Position numbers and translations under genes: made by a program. Below are positions 42,565 to 54,600 of a stretch of DNA of 64,000 nucleotides, piece after piece. Each line of letters opens with the position of its first letter. Position 1 is the first letter of the stretch. The DNA is taken from NCBI GenBank assembly GCA_022457155.1, contig JAJGOT010000113.1, forward strand, positions 1,651,001-1,715,000. The letters run 5' to 3'. This DNA comes from Cladopsammia gracilis. Its lineage: Eukaryota > Cnidaria > Anthozoa > Scleractinia > Dendrophylliidae. The notes under the pieces were generated by a model. It saw only the letters and a program-made list of their open reading frames with translations, was not told the origin of the DNA and made no database searches.

Positions 42565-44330
42565 ATGGCTACAGAAGGAAACACCAAAGCATGTGGCCTT
42601 GAAGAGTGGGTTCCCATTCCAACCAACTCAACCATCTCAATAAGTGACCTTGCTGTTGCCATTTCTAACGTGCCCCTCGGTATCTTCGCCTTTCTTAGCA
42701 ACCTTGCAATCATTGTGACTGTCATCAAAACGCCGTCCCTGCAAAAGCCTTCCAACATTCTGCTATGCAGCCTAGCCATCGCGGATTGTCTGACTGCTGT
42801 AACAGCTCATCCGATATTCGTTGCATGGTGGTTACTTATCCAGCGAGCTCACGAGTCGTGTTCTTATCTAAAGGAACTTACCAATGCTTTTAACGCGTCC
42901 AGTATGCTTATGTCTGGATGGTCATTTGTTAACATAGCAGTCATCAGCTGCGATCGCTGTTATGCTTTGTCCAAGCCTTTTGCCTATCGCGCAAACGTGA
43001 CGAAAGGAGGTAAATACTCACAGATTTATGTCTCGTGATTTATACAAATACAGAGGAACGTCTTGGGGACTTCTTATAAGTTTCGAGGTCATTTCCTCCC
43101 CCCCTCCCCAGGGAAGCATAAGGCGTTCACCTGTACCCTTCAAAGCACACGCTTCTTCGCCATTCAATTAACTCTGTGTCGAGTAGCCATCCGTTTTTCC
43201 GTTTTTCCATTTTCGCTGTGGCTCGTAGTGGCAAGTCCTGTCCTGCCACGTTGAGATTGTAACAAATCCATTGCCACCTCTTAAACTTCGGTGATGTTAC
43301 TATTCCTTCTGCATTTAGTTTTTCCTAGCAACTTTCCGTTTCCTATGTTTAGCCAGCGCACTACATGTAGCATCCATGAAAAATGAAAGTCATTTATTAA
43401 CAAAACTATCGACCACCTGAAAGCTGAGGTGGTAAAAGTCTGCTAAATGTAAGTGTTATTTAGTATTAAGTTAATCGTGTTAGTTTACCTTAGGATTTTT
43501 TTATTTCATGTATAGTTACATGTACTTTTATTAGTTTTATTTTGTAATATGCACGTTCGCGTTGAAAACTCAATCGTGTAATGTGGGCAAATAAATTACT
43601 ACTGCTACTACCACTACTAATAAAACTGAAAGCGCCCCAAAAAAAGACAGTCGTATTAGACGTTAAAAAATCTCCGATAAGCTAACATTTCATTTGCAAA
43701 GTCAAACGATAAGTTGTGTATTGTGGTTATAACGTTTTTGCCAGCATTACTCTCTTGTCGTGCTGTTTGATTTCAGGATTTTACGACATGAAATTAAGAA
43801 TTTTTCTGAATATTGATTTTGGCCGCTGTTGTGGAGTCAAAATGTTAAGGATTTTGTTTATTTCCGCATCCACAGATATCACCAAGGTTGCTGTCTTCAC
43901 TTCATTGGGTTGGTTGTCAACAGCAATGTGCATATCCATTTTACCCCCAAAACCTCGATTTGTTCTTTTAGTATCTTTGGGTCCACCCATCTTTGTTATC
44001 CCAATTGCCAATCACATTGCCATTTTGTTAGCCATTCGTCGACACAACCGTCAAGTAAAAGATGCAGTTTCTTCGCAGCAGTTGTTAGTCATATTGAAGC
44101 GCGAGAAGAAAGTTGCTGTGGACATGTTCATTGTCACCATTGCTCTCGTCATTTGTTTAATCCCAAAATTGGTTGTTGTATACTTCCGCCAGTCCATTGG
44201 CAGCCTATACAATTTGTTGTTCATGTGGTCATCAACGTTAATGCTAATGAACTCATGTATCAATCCAGTTCTTTATTTGTTCAGGAACTCTGAACTTAGA
44301 AGTGCGATGAGATCTGTGCTGCGTATCTAA
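42565..44330 (+). CDS. Class A (rhodopsin-like) GPCR, two exons, 299 aa
   Basis: Exons are 42,565-43,009 and 43,876-44,330. Donor GAG/GTAAAT and acceptor TCCACAG join in phase 1 (codon GAT), giving KGDITKVAVF. The frame is open upstream to 42,415, but that part lies in a transposon end; the ATG at 42,565 precedes an N-terminus with an N-glycosylation site (NST, 21-23). Class A landmarks are SNLAII (N46, TM1), LAIADC (D74, TM2), SCDRCYALSKPF (DRY variant DRC, 130-132, TM3), LGW (TM4), FVIPIANH (TM5), ICLIP (CWxP with Trp replaced by Leu, TM6) and NSCINPVLY (NPxxY, TM7). The second extracellular loop is only a few residues (ILPPKP) and has no Cys, as in melanocortin-like receptors. The C-tail is very short (RNSELRSAMRSVLRI). 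The ligand is unknown. Confidence 0.85.
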
Positions 44331-44519
44331 AAACGTACGCACGCAGCTGGTGCAAAGCTTCTATATAAATCTCGATAAAAACTAATTTACTGATAAACCG
44401 GGATAGAAATTTCAAAACCCTAAAACTGGTCCGGCTTAAATAACCTTGAAATAATGAAAATGTAATGCACATCAATCAAGCGATAATCTCAAAACCAAAA
44501 GCTTTGCCATGAAAACACA

Positions 44520-44679
44520 CCTAATTCAAGAAAGGTTGCTTTGGCAATTGGTCATTGGTAATTGGGCATTGGCATTTGGGCATACCGAACACAATGCAAT
44601 GCTTTGCTTGAGTGACCTCCAAACAATAGCTTCCCAATGCCCAATTACCAATGACCAAATCAACCTTTATTGAATTAGG
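44520..44679. repeat. Foldback MITE, ~160 bp
   Basis: CTAATTCAAGAAAGGTTG and GGTCATTGGTAATTGGGCAT pair with ATGCCCAATTACCAATGACC and CAACCTTTATTGAATTAG. The element is flanked by near-TA-rich sequence and has no open frame. Confidence 0.85.
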
Positions 44680-44733
44680 TATATACATGATGTTGTTCCA
44701 AAATCGAGGAACCGCTGACAGTTTAATTTAAAG

Positions 44734-44926
44734 TAGACTGCAAAACAGTCGGTTTTTTTTTTCGCTGGCTCGCTCGCAAAGGCGCGAAGCGCCAAAAGCG
44801 TCTGAAGCGTGGATACCTCGCGCGCAAAGCGCGCGAGCCTCACACGCCCGCACTTGCTCCAGACCTTTCGTTCAAAGACCGCGCGCATTCGTACCAACGC
44901 AAAAAATACGACTGTTTTGCAGTCTA
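44734..44926. mobile_element. 193-bp TIR element with 9-bp target duplication
   Basis: The ends TAGACTGCAAAACAGTCG and CGACTGTTTTGCAGTCTA are inverted copies. AATTTAAAG flanks both sides (44,725-44,733 and 44,927-44,935). The interior is GC-rich with GCGCGAAGCGC and CGCGCGCAAAGCGCGCG palindromes. The 9-bp duplication again suggests a Mutator-like mobilising transposase. The open frame on the minus strand is not a gene. Confidence 0.85.
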
Positions 44927-44935
44927 AATTTAAAG

Positions 44936-45330
44936 CGAGACTGTCCTGGCTGATTTATCGTGGTTTCATGATTACACATTAGTAGACAGGAGCCTGCTTT
45001 ATTTTCTTCAAATTGGAAGAAAAGATCGCCAAAAGTGATGACAGCAAAGAAATATTAACGAAAGAGACAAAATAACGACGGAAAATGTCGAAGTTTCACA
45101 GGTATGGCAATTTCGATTTCTTGACCGCCTGTCACGAAATCTAAATTTGATGAACTGTAATCCACTTCCACCCTTGCAATCCTGCACGTTTTCACAGAAC
45201 TGCTGCTTCTGTTTTGTTCTATCGAAGCTTTTTATTCAATTCAGTTATATATTTGGTGGCACTGGACAACAAAACATGGAAATTAAGAAACAAACATTTC
45301 GTTATTTCGGTGGAGCACTGGCCCTTTAAT
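44936..45330 (+). mobile_element. GGGACACTGTCCC-family MITE, copy 5
   Basis: Starts GCGAGACTGTCCTGGCTGAT, with GACCGCCTGTCACGAAATC, CCACTTCCACCCTTGCAATC and GTTATATATTTGGTGGCACT, and ends TATTTCGGTGGAGCACTGGC. It directly follows the target duplication of the 193-bp element, which therefore inserted at its left edge. Confidence 0.8.
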
Positions 45331-45606
45331 GTCTCAGTTGAACATAAACAACAACAACAAAACATTTCTGGCTCAAACTGCAACTTCCTCAGTTGCTGCA
45401 GTTCTCTTTTATCTTTCAATTCTCTCTACCGAAATTCATATGAATTTATTTCCATGCCCACATTATCATAAACACAAAATTGAAAATTGTTACTTATTCA
45501 TACACCGGTATTTGTATTTGTTATCTGCATTTTATTGAGATAACATGATACAACCAACTACGCGGATTATCTTTTATTCTTCTTTTCTTTCTTTGCGTGT
45601 ACTTAC
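45331..45606. other. 3' side of the reconstructed UBE3D exons
   Basis: A final UBE3D exon was expected here or further left. I searched the minus strand from 45,600 to about 41,000 for the conserved C-terminal LP...CLELL segment and did not find it. The in-frame TAA of the donor GG/TAAGT would end the protein after GGSDW if the intron is retained. Confidence 0.35.
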
Positions 45607-45670
45607 CAATCACTTCCACCGAAAATTGGTGCAATCTTGTAAATAATCTTCAGCACGCTAAGGTATTTGG
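45607..45670 (-). CDS. UBE3D: UBE3D exon 7 (last found)
   Basis: Acceptor TTTATTTACAG, donor G/GTAAGT. 64 nt, entering in phase 1 and leaving in phase 2. Encodes KYLSVLKIIYKIAPIFGGSD, aligning to the VLY segment near the C-terminus of UBE3D. Confidence 0.65.
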
Positions 45671-48600
45671 CTGTAAATAAAAAACAAATGTAGTTTAGAA
45701 ATAAATGATGATGTTCCGTGTTACTCTTGCTACAGCTGTATCCCTTTTAAGAAGCTCTCTCAGTAAGAAACGATCAATAATTTTGGTTCGAAAAATAATT
45801 TTCTGATATGGGGCTATTTGAAAACCTTTACATTAGCAGTCATAAAAATGCAATCAGTTTGAACCAAAATAATAGGTTTTTTACGATTTATCAAAGTCTC
45901 ACGTGGTTGGTACTAGTTTTATGCCGCTGAGACCCAAATGCAAATGCAAAGTACGGTGGTGATCTCAGAGAATTTTAACAGTGCAATTACGTAAAATGCC
46001 GCTTATACAGTTGTAACACCTGGGCTTATACAACTTCGTAAGTTCTTTTTTTGGCTGGCGAGCAAAACGTATTGTGATAAAGAACCGTTGTTCTAGTTAA
46101 TTTGGTGTAGACGTTTGTAACGAGTTCCCATTAAGGAGTTGTGATGTGCTAAAATATAGCCGGGGGTATAACTGGAATAATGTTTTCTTACCAAACTGGT
46201 GGGCTTATTGAACCGGAAGGGCCTATAAGCGGGGTGGGGGTGGAGCGATGGGAAACTCCATCGTATAGTTGGGATAATTCTGTCTATTATAAAATTAGTT
46301 GCACCTTTATTCTTGACAGAATATAGTCCAGGTTTATCTGTTCTTGTTAAAGAGATGAAGTTTGCACGTTCAACATTTGTTACCACGGCAGCGTCTACGT
46401 TAAAAAGCCAAAGCTAAACAAAAAACAATAAGTTCTAAAACTACGTTTTACTTTTTTAATACCAGTTAATTTGAAAAAGAAAAAAGGCGAAATCTAATAG
46501 TGTTACATTTGTTTTGACCAAAGAATGGGAAATCTTCGTCACAACTACTTCTCGCACAGTTAAACCTTGAGTCATGTAACTGTAGTTCTAACTTTTGAGT
46601 CTGTGGATAAAATCCTACAGTGTGACCATTCATACAATACTTTCCAATGGTACTGTTAATTATGCCTTACAAGGTGGTTCTAACTTTTGAGTCTGTGAAT
46701 GAAATCCTACGGTGTGGCAATTGAAATGAAAGCTACTGAGCAGATTTTTACTGTGGTGCTGTTTATTATGCTGTGCAAGGTGGTTCTAACTTTTGAGTCT
46801 GTGGATTAAATCCTACAGTGTGACCATCATATGCAAAAGCTACTAAGCAGTACTTTCCTGTGGTGCTGTTTATTATGCTGTACAAGGTGGTTCTAACTTG
46901 ATACTGTGGATGGAATCCTAACGTGTGACCATTCAAATGAAAACTACTGAACAGTACTTTCCTGTGGTGCTGTTTATTACATGTATGCTGTACAAGGTGG
47001 TTCTAACTTTTGAGTCTGTGGATGAAACCCTAGTGTGACCATTCAAATGAAAGCTATTGAGCAGTACTTTCCTGTGGTGCTGTTTATTATGCTGTACAAG
47101 GTGGTTCTAACTTGATACTGTGGATGGAATCCTAACGTGTGACCATTCAAATGAAAGCTACTGAACAGTACTTTCCTGTGGTGCTGTTTATTATGCTGTA
47201 CAAGGTGGTTCTAACTTGATACTGTGGATGGAATCCTAACGTGTGACCATTCAAATGAAAGCTACTGAACAGTACTTTCCTGTGGTGCTGTTTATTATGC
47301 TGTACAAGGTGGTTCTAACTTGATACTGTGGATGAAATCCTAACGTGTGACCATTCAAATGAAAGCTACTGAACAGTACTTTCCTGTGGTGCTGTTTATT
47401 ATGCTGTACAAGGTGGTTCTAACTTTTGAGTCTGTGGATGAAATCCTAACGTGTGACCATTCAAATGAAAGCTACTGAACAGTACTTTCCTGTGGTGCTG
47501 TTTATTATGCTGTACAAGGTGGTTCTAACTTGATACTGTGGATGAAATCCTAACGTGTGACCATTCAAATGAAAGCTACTGAACAGTACTTTCCTGTGGT
47601 GCTGTTTATTATGCTGTACAAGGTGGTTCTAACTTTTGAGTCTGTGGATGAAATCCTAACGTGTGACCATTCAAATGAAAGCTACTGAACAGTACTTTCC
47701 TGTGGTGCTGTTTATTATGCTGTACAAGGTGGTTCTAACTTTTGAGTCTGTGGATGAAATCCTAAAGTGTGACCATTCAAATGAAAGCTACTGAGCAGTA
47801 CTTTCCTATGGTGCTGTTTATTACATGTATGCTGTACAAGGTGGTTCTAACTTTTGAGTCTGTGGATGAAACCCTAGTGTGACCATTCAAATGAAAGCTA
47901 TTGAGCAGTACTTTCCTGTGGTGCTGTTTATTATGCTGTACAAGGTGGTTCTAACTTTTGAGTCTGTGGATGAAATCCTAACGTGTGACCATTCAAATGA
48001 AAGCTACTGAGCAGTACTTTCCTGTGGTGCTGTTTATTACATGTATGCTGTACAAGGTGGTTCTAACTTTTGAGTTTGTGGATGAAACCCTAGTGTGACC
48101 ATTCAAATGAAAGCTACTGAGCAGTACTTTCCTGTGATACTGTTTATTATGCTGTACAAGGTGGTTCTAACTTTTAAGTCTGTGGATGGAATCCTATTGG
48201 TGACCATTCAAATGAAAGCTACTGAACAGCACTTTCCTGTGGTGCTGTTTATACCTCTGAGTCTATGGAATAATTTCTATACATGTAATTTGATCATTCA
48301 AATGAAAGTTGTTCAGAAGTATTTTCCTGTAATGCTGTTATACACTGTACAAGGTGGTTTTAACTTTTGAGTCTGTGGTCCACTTTTTATGAATAATTTT
48401 TATCGTCTAGTGTACAACAACAACAACATTTACTTGTAATATAAATACTGGGGCAGATCCAGGGTTTTAGCAGAAGGGGTTCGATGAAGGGGGGCGCCGA
48501 AGGGGGCATCCTCACCCGGAAATTTTGAAATTTCAAGTCCTCGGAAACGCGATTACCGCCATTCTGAAGCAAAGTCAGCACGTTATCTCATTTTTTAAAG

Positions 48601-51600
48601 TTAAAATACCATTCTGTATTTATTTTATATTTTTACAAGTTTTTGACGTTAGCTGTTTTAATTTAGGGGGGTCAATCGAACCCCTCGACCCCCCCCCCCT
48701 AGATCCGCCCCAGAAATAAAAAATACATACAGCAGCTGGTGAATAACCAAAATAACTAAAATACTACATGTACATGTAGTACACTTGCCCGCCCAATTTG
48801 CCAAACAAAAAGAGTCCATACACATTGTAATCTTGATTCTTTGTATCACATAAAAAAACAGTAAGAATCAAGACATAACTGATTATTATAATCTAACAAA
48901 GTTAAATCATCTATGTTGCTTAATGCAATTACTATACAATCATGTAAGTTGAGTAATGTGTATCTAATTAAAACAATGACTTACACAGGCATGGGTTCTT
49001 TTCTTTCCATTGTGCATGTTTTCTTGAACAAGAAACCTGAAGTTCACTGCACCTTGGGACTTGGAAATTAAACAACTAGAAATGAAGGTTTCAATGCAAT
49101 AGGACCTAAAGCAGAAAAACAAGACAATACTAGTATTTATCATGTAACCCGTATGGCCCTGCGAACCTTTTCTTTGCAAAACCATTGATGAAAGTCCCGT
49201 ATGAGGGCCGTACGCATTTGCGCGAGCGGGGCCGGAAAAAGGCGTACGGCCCTACAACAAAAGCGGACAGCCTGGCGCGTTAAAATTTCATGTAATTTTG
49301 TCTCCAATTTGGTCATATGATAAAATGCTTATTAACTAAGTTAGGTCGGGCCGGATGGGAAAATATTTGGCTCTAGGTCATGGCGCACAGACCTCGCTGC
49401 GCTTGGTCCGTACGCCATGACCTCGAGCCAAATATTTTCCCATCCAGCCCTCCCACCTAGTCAATAAGTACATATTATACTATAAGATATTACAGTTAAA
49501 CTGAATATCTGTTGTGTGTAACAACAACAAACAAAACTTTATTAGGCATATAAACTTAAATACAGTTACCCTGCAAATTAGCAAAAACGCTATTCGAGGC
49601 AGGGAAAAGTAATGTAATTGAAAATAATAAAGGTTGGACAATATAACAATACAGAAGCTGATCTGTAGAGTTACCTTAAAGTAACTCCTTAAAGTTGCAT
49701 AATGTGATATTGGCATGTATTTTGATTGGCAGTTTGCTCTGTTCAATTTGCACTATTTTGGCGTGTGCAGTTTGCCCAAGGTTTGGTTTAAGCATACTAG
49801 ACCAATGGAAATACCAATGTCACATTGGAAACTGCTTTCACAGTTGCAAGTGCATGTAAGAGAACATCCAGTTTGACTGTCAAATAACTGTAAGCATGGA
49901 CAATTCAAAACACAATGGCACAAAAGTATTTAAAGCGGTTTTCAATTGAGTGTCAAAACCAATTTAGCGATTGCTTCAGTTTTGTATTACTAAGCTTTGT
50001 GATTGGCTTAAAAATCTTGCGCCAATTGTCACTTCTCTGTATGCATGATTGGATTTGGTCTTACAGTATGACTACTCTACATGTATAGTGATTACTTGTA
50101 TACAATGTAATTTTAAAATCACAGTATAACTTCAGACCAGTATGAGGTGTTTCAGACTGGAATGGAATAGTACAAGAAACAAAAACTTCAGATCAGTCTC
50201 TTTACAAGTAAATAGTTTGTGGTTACACTCCCAGTCTGCATGTACTTCAAGCTAGAATGAGTGACTCATGTATTTGTGTTGGTTCAGCTTCTCCCAGGCT
50301 GCAGGGTTCATGTAATTAGAATGATCTACAGGATTAGTATGATCTAAAGTGGATCCAGCTGTCTGAGTTTTAATACCACTCTCTTGTACCCCCCCCCCCC
50401 CCCCCCGAGACACGTTTTAAAGCAGCATACACTGTCCTGCTCCTGAGACTTTTTAGAATGTGAGACCAAGACTTTAAGCAGTTAAAATGTAAGCCCAAGA
50501 CTTTCAGAGCTACGAGTACGAGCAGGTTTTTCTGGCTGAAACCTAATTACAAGTCCATGCACTTGGTTATTCCCCTTTGATATTTTGATTAATGCCATGA
50601 CATTTGAAACTCTGAGATCAGAGACATCTGGCTTCTCAAAAAAAAAATTGTTATGCCAAGATGGTAAGGCTGTTAGCTATCAGGAGTCCAGTAGCCTGGG
50701 AACGAAGGGACCTGATCTGGCTCCAACGGATTGTGAAAAACTAATTCACTGGTTCCTTTATACTGATTTGCATCTCACTGAATAACTGTAGAGCCTTTTG
50801 TCTCATGTCTCATTCTTTAAAGCATTAAAAAGCACTCAATTAATTTTCTGCAATCCTGCACCTCACTCTTATCTGGGTCCCCTAATTTTTGTCTAGGGCA
50901 CCTAACATTTCACAGCCTGCAGCTCCTATATAATATAACTTCTGAGCCTTCCGATTTATGGGCTCCTTGGAATTTTTCTTAGGCAACCACTATTGATTAG
51001 TTCAAGACCTTGAGGCACACACTGTGAGACCTTGGAATTTGATTAAAATTTTGCAAGACATAGTTTTTTAAACTTAAGACATTTTGCAACCCACCTATGC
51101 ACAAAAGTGAGTGGAAGTCATCATGTCCCATTGTTTACTTTCCTACTATTCTAACATTAACTTACCACCAATAAATAAACATACTATACCTGAACAAGTT
51201 ACTGTGTCGTAGGCTGATCATGTGTTTATAGAGATATATGCTGCCTACATTGTTTAATTCTAATAAATCAAGACTTGTGTCTTTGATGGTAGCAGTTCCT
51301 TGTATGGCATTGCATCGACCACATTTTATTATGTTATGTTCCTCTCCCTGGTAAAATACAATAAGGCAGTCAGTATACTAGAAATTTGCCCATTGTTAAA
51401 ATTATGTTACAAGAATGTTGGTGATGCATTATTATTTTAGGTCAATAGAAATTAAGACCTCGGGCCAATATTCTCCCAGTATGGCCCTCCACTTGGTCAA
51501 TAAGATATACCGGTATGAACAGAAGTGTGTAAAATAAATATAAATGGTATTCTGTAAGAGGTTTGTATTACACATAAGTCTCACTTTTAAAAGCTTAAAG

Positions 51601-54600
51601 TAATGTTCTCTGGTTAATTTTCATTTCAAAAAAACTATTAATATTAGCTTTTGGCTACCAGTCTGCAGCCTTTGACAAATTAAAGAAATGGCACAAAAGT
51701 AGGAGCATATACAATAAAACAGTGAAATATTAAAATAATTAAAGTATGTGTATGTCCACTAGATAAAAGCTAATACGAGGGAATACTAGAAATAACAATT
51801 ATAAAACCTTACAGCAATAATGAGGTGTGTACGTTCCTGGGGGGGGGGGGGGAGGGGGGTAACAGTATATAGCATAATTCATGTATTTTAAATTGGTGTC
51901 AACTTACAGGTAGAATCATTACATTTCCTGGCTCTGTTGCTGCAGGATGCACCTTGATGTAATATTCTCCTACAAAGCAGTCATCTTCACTAGGTTCAAG
52001 AACCCCTGCAACAGACATGAGATGACTGCTACCATGGCAACACCAGTCTTCAGCAAGTTCAAGCCAGTTTTCCGATGGTAATTCCAGAACTCTTTTAAAC
52101 TGCCTTGAAAAAAAAACACACTGGATTAGTACTGAAAGATAAGACCGTCACAACAATGTTCAATGTGGTTGAGAGTACATCTAGGCAGTTAAGAGCGAAT
52201 GTCTGTAAATATCGAGAATCCGACGACAGAGGAAAAATTTCGAATTTCTTTTTATTTTACCAAAAGAACCTATTTAGTGACCTATTTTCGAAAATGGGTT
52301 TAAAAGGTTCGATTTCATTTTACTTTTTTCAAAATTTCCATAAGTCGAAAATTAGCCTTTGGAGTCCGCGGGTGCTTTCATGGACCATTGAATTTTGGCC
52401 ATTTTGGACCATTTTCAACACGCTCCTGTTATCGTAATATTCGGTGTCCTACAATGCCTTTTACACAGTGAATAAAACATCTTTTTAGCTTTCTTTTGCA
52501 ATAAAATTTTGTCGGAAATGTTAAGTTTAAAAGTCATTTTGGTTTTGTACAAAACACCTATCTTCGCCATGTAAACAAGAAGGCAAATTTAAGCAAACTT
52601 CGAATTAGTAAAATGCGGTCTGGTACATGAGTTTTAGGCAAAAAAACAACACTACATTATAGCTGAATCTGTCTTTTATTTATTTTGAAATTATTTTTGG
52701 CGGCCCGTGAATACAGCGCTACTGAGAGATTTATCCGTGAAGGCTACTTTTAGCTTGATACCAACTTCGAGTCGATTTAATTGAATTTTAAGCGCTGAGT
52801 GACGGCGAGCTTAAGAACGAAACAGCGAAATTGGTCCTTAAACAGGTCTTTAAAGCTTTGAAAACAACATTTACATGTTTTAAGCTATAATATTCAAATG
52901 ATTTTTATCTAGGACGAAGTTCAAGGCGTTACAATATAAGCTATAATCATATGTATCATTGATCGACTTTGTTGCCGACGTATCAAAATACGGCAAAAAT
53001 TAAGTCCTTGCCGTAACGGCTCAAGGAATGTTAAAGTTAGCTTGTCTCGCCTTTCCCTCGTTGTAAGCAGCAGAAAAACAAGGAGTCTTACATAGATATC
53101 TAACAAAAACCATGGCTTGCTTGACTTTACAGCATTGATATTCGCAAAATGTTGTTACAGACGTTTCCGCATTTTATAATATTTACACATAGTGTACTCA
53201 CATAAAAATATCCGATGACTTCCAATCCAAATGTCGCAGACATAAATGTACGAGAAAACATTAAGGACAGAAAAATATAGTCACATCTTGCCGTCTATTT
53301 AGTTGTATTAAGCGATACAAAAAGAACAATCAATCGCAAATAACAAGAGGTCAGTGAAAGGTCATAAAATAATTGGTTGCGTGACCTAGTCACGTTCACT
53401 TGCACGCCCAGTAGACCGGGGAGAGATTATTTATTAAACGAAAAAAGCTAATGATGCGGGCCGCAGGAAGGCTTAATTGCATTTGACACCCACAACCCCT
53501 GAATCAAACTGAAAGAACTGATTCAATACTTCAAACTTGTCATTTTTCCCGTGGGTACCCCTGTCCGTCGCTACCATTGCCATGCTAGATGCGTACTTTC
53601 TAACAGCATACCGTAAAATACCGATTATACCTAGGGGGTTTTCAGTTAGCTTTTAGGGGGGAGGGTGTATTATATCCGGGGGGCTTATAAGCAGCATAAA
53701 AAACCGTTTCAGAATGAGATAACATGAAATAAGCTGAGACTACCACGCAGCATTATCAGACTTATCAAAATACGTTTTTTCACTTCATTTCAATATTGCT
53801 CTGCACTATACTTCCTAACTTTTTATTTGAAATGGTATAGTGTTCTGTTAAAACGTTTATATCATGGAAATAAAGAAAAAATAAAAGAAGGGGAGGGCTA
53901 ATATCCGGGGGGTTTATAACCGTAATATTATATTTTGGTTTGTAGGTGGATGAACCTGTGGGGGGGATGGGTGGGGGGTTATAACCGGCATTTCACGTTA
54001 TTCAAGTGAGGCAGTGGAAGGCTTTTCGAGGTGGATTTTTTTTAGATAAGAGGGGGAAAGAATCGAAAAGAAGGCACATTCAAAAACTGGCGAAGAAAAA
54101 GAGTTGCCCGCTCTCCCACCAGGGGCGTAGCCAGGACTTTTTCAGAGGTACGCACAATCAATTTTCAAACACTCCCCCTACCTTTTCCCCCCACCCTCAA
54201 GTCCCAAATCTTTCTTTTTTTTCGACTTTTTCAGGTTCGCACATGCGTACGTACAGGTAGGTCATGTAGCTACGCCCCTGACCACCTAACTGAGCATTCA
54301 ATAATAATTTAAATCCCAGCCTGAAATGGTCTGAAATCATCGTGCAACCACAAATAAGTGTGAAACCGGAAATAAGTGTGCAACCGACCCACTCAGAAAG
54401 CTACTGATGAAACCTTTCAAGATTCTTCTGACAGTGGAGGTATAAAATTAATTCCAGTCAATCAGGTTGCTTTAGTATTAACGGAATTCAACCAGTTGGA
54501 GTACTATGGCTTCAATGAAATAAAATCAGTCAAGGTAATCGGTTCCTGAATCAGTGAAAGGACACGACCACGTTATCTTCAGAAAATGTTTGAAATTGCG

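Noticed and set aside
42393..42779. 128-codon minus-strand frame opposite the GPCR
   Set aside because: Antisense shadow of exon 1 and of the transposon end.
43829..44293. 154-codon + frame within GPCR exon 2
   Set aside because: Out-of-frame shadow; the true frame has the class A motifs.
48658..48849. Minus-strand frame considered as a UBE3D exon between exons 5 and 6
   Set aside because: Its residues do not match the family, and exons 5 and 6 already join in phase.
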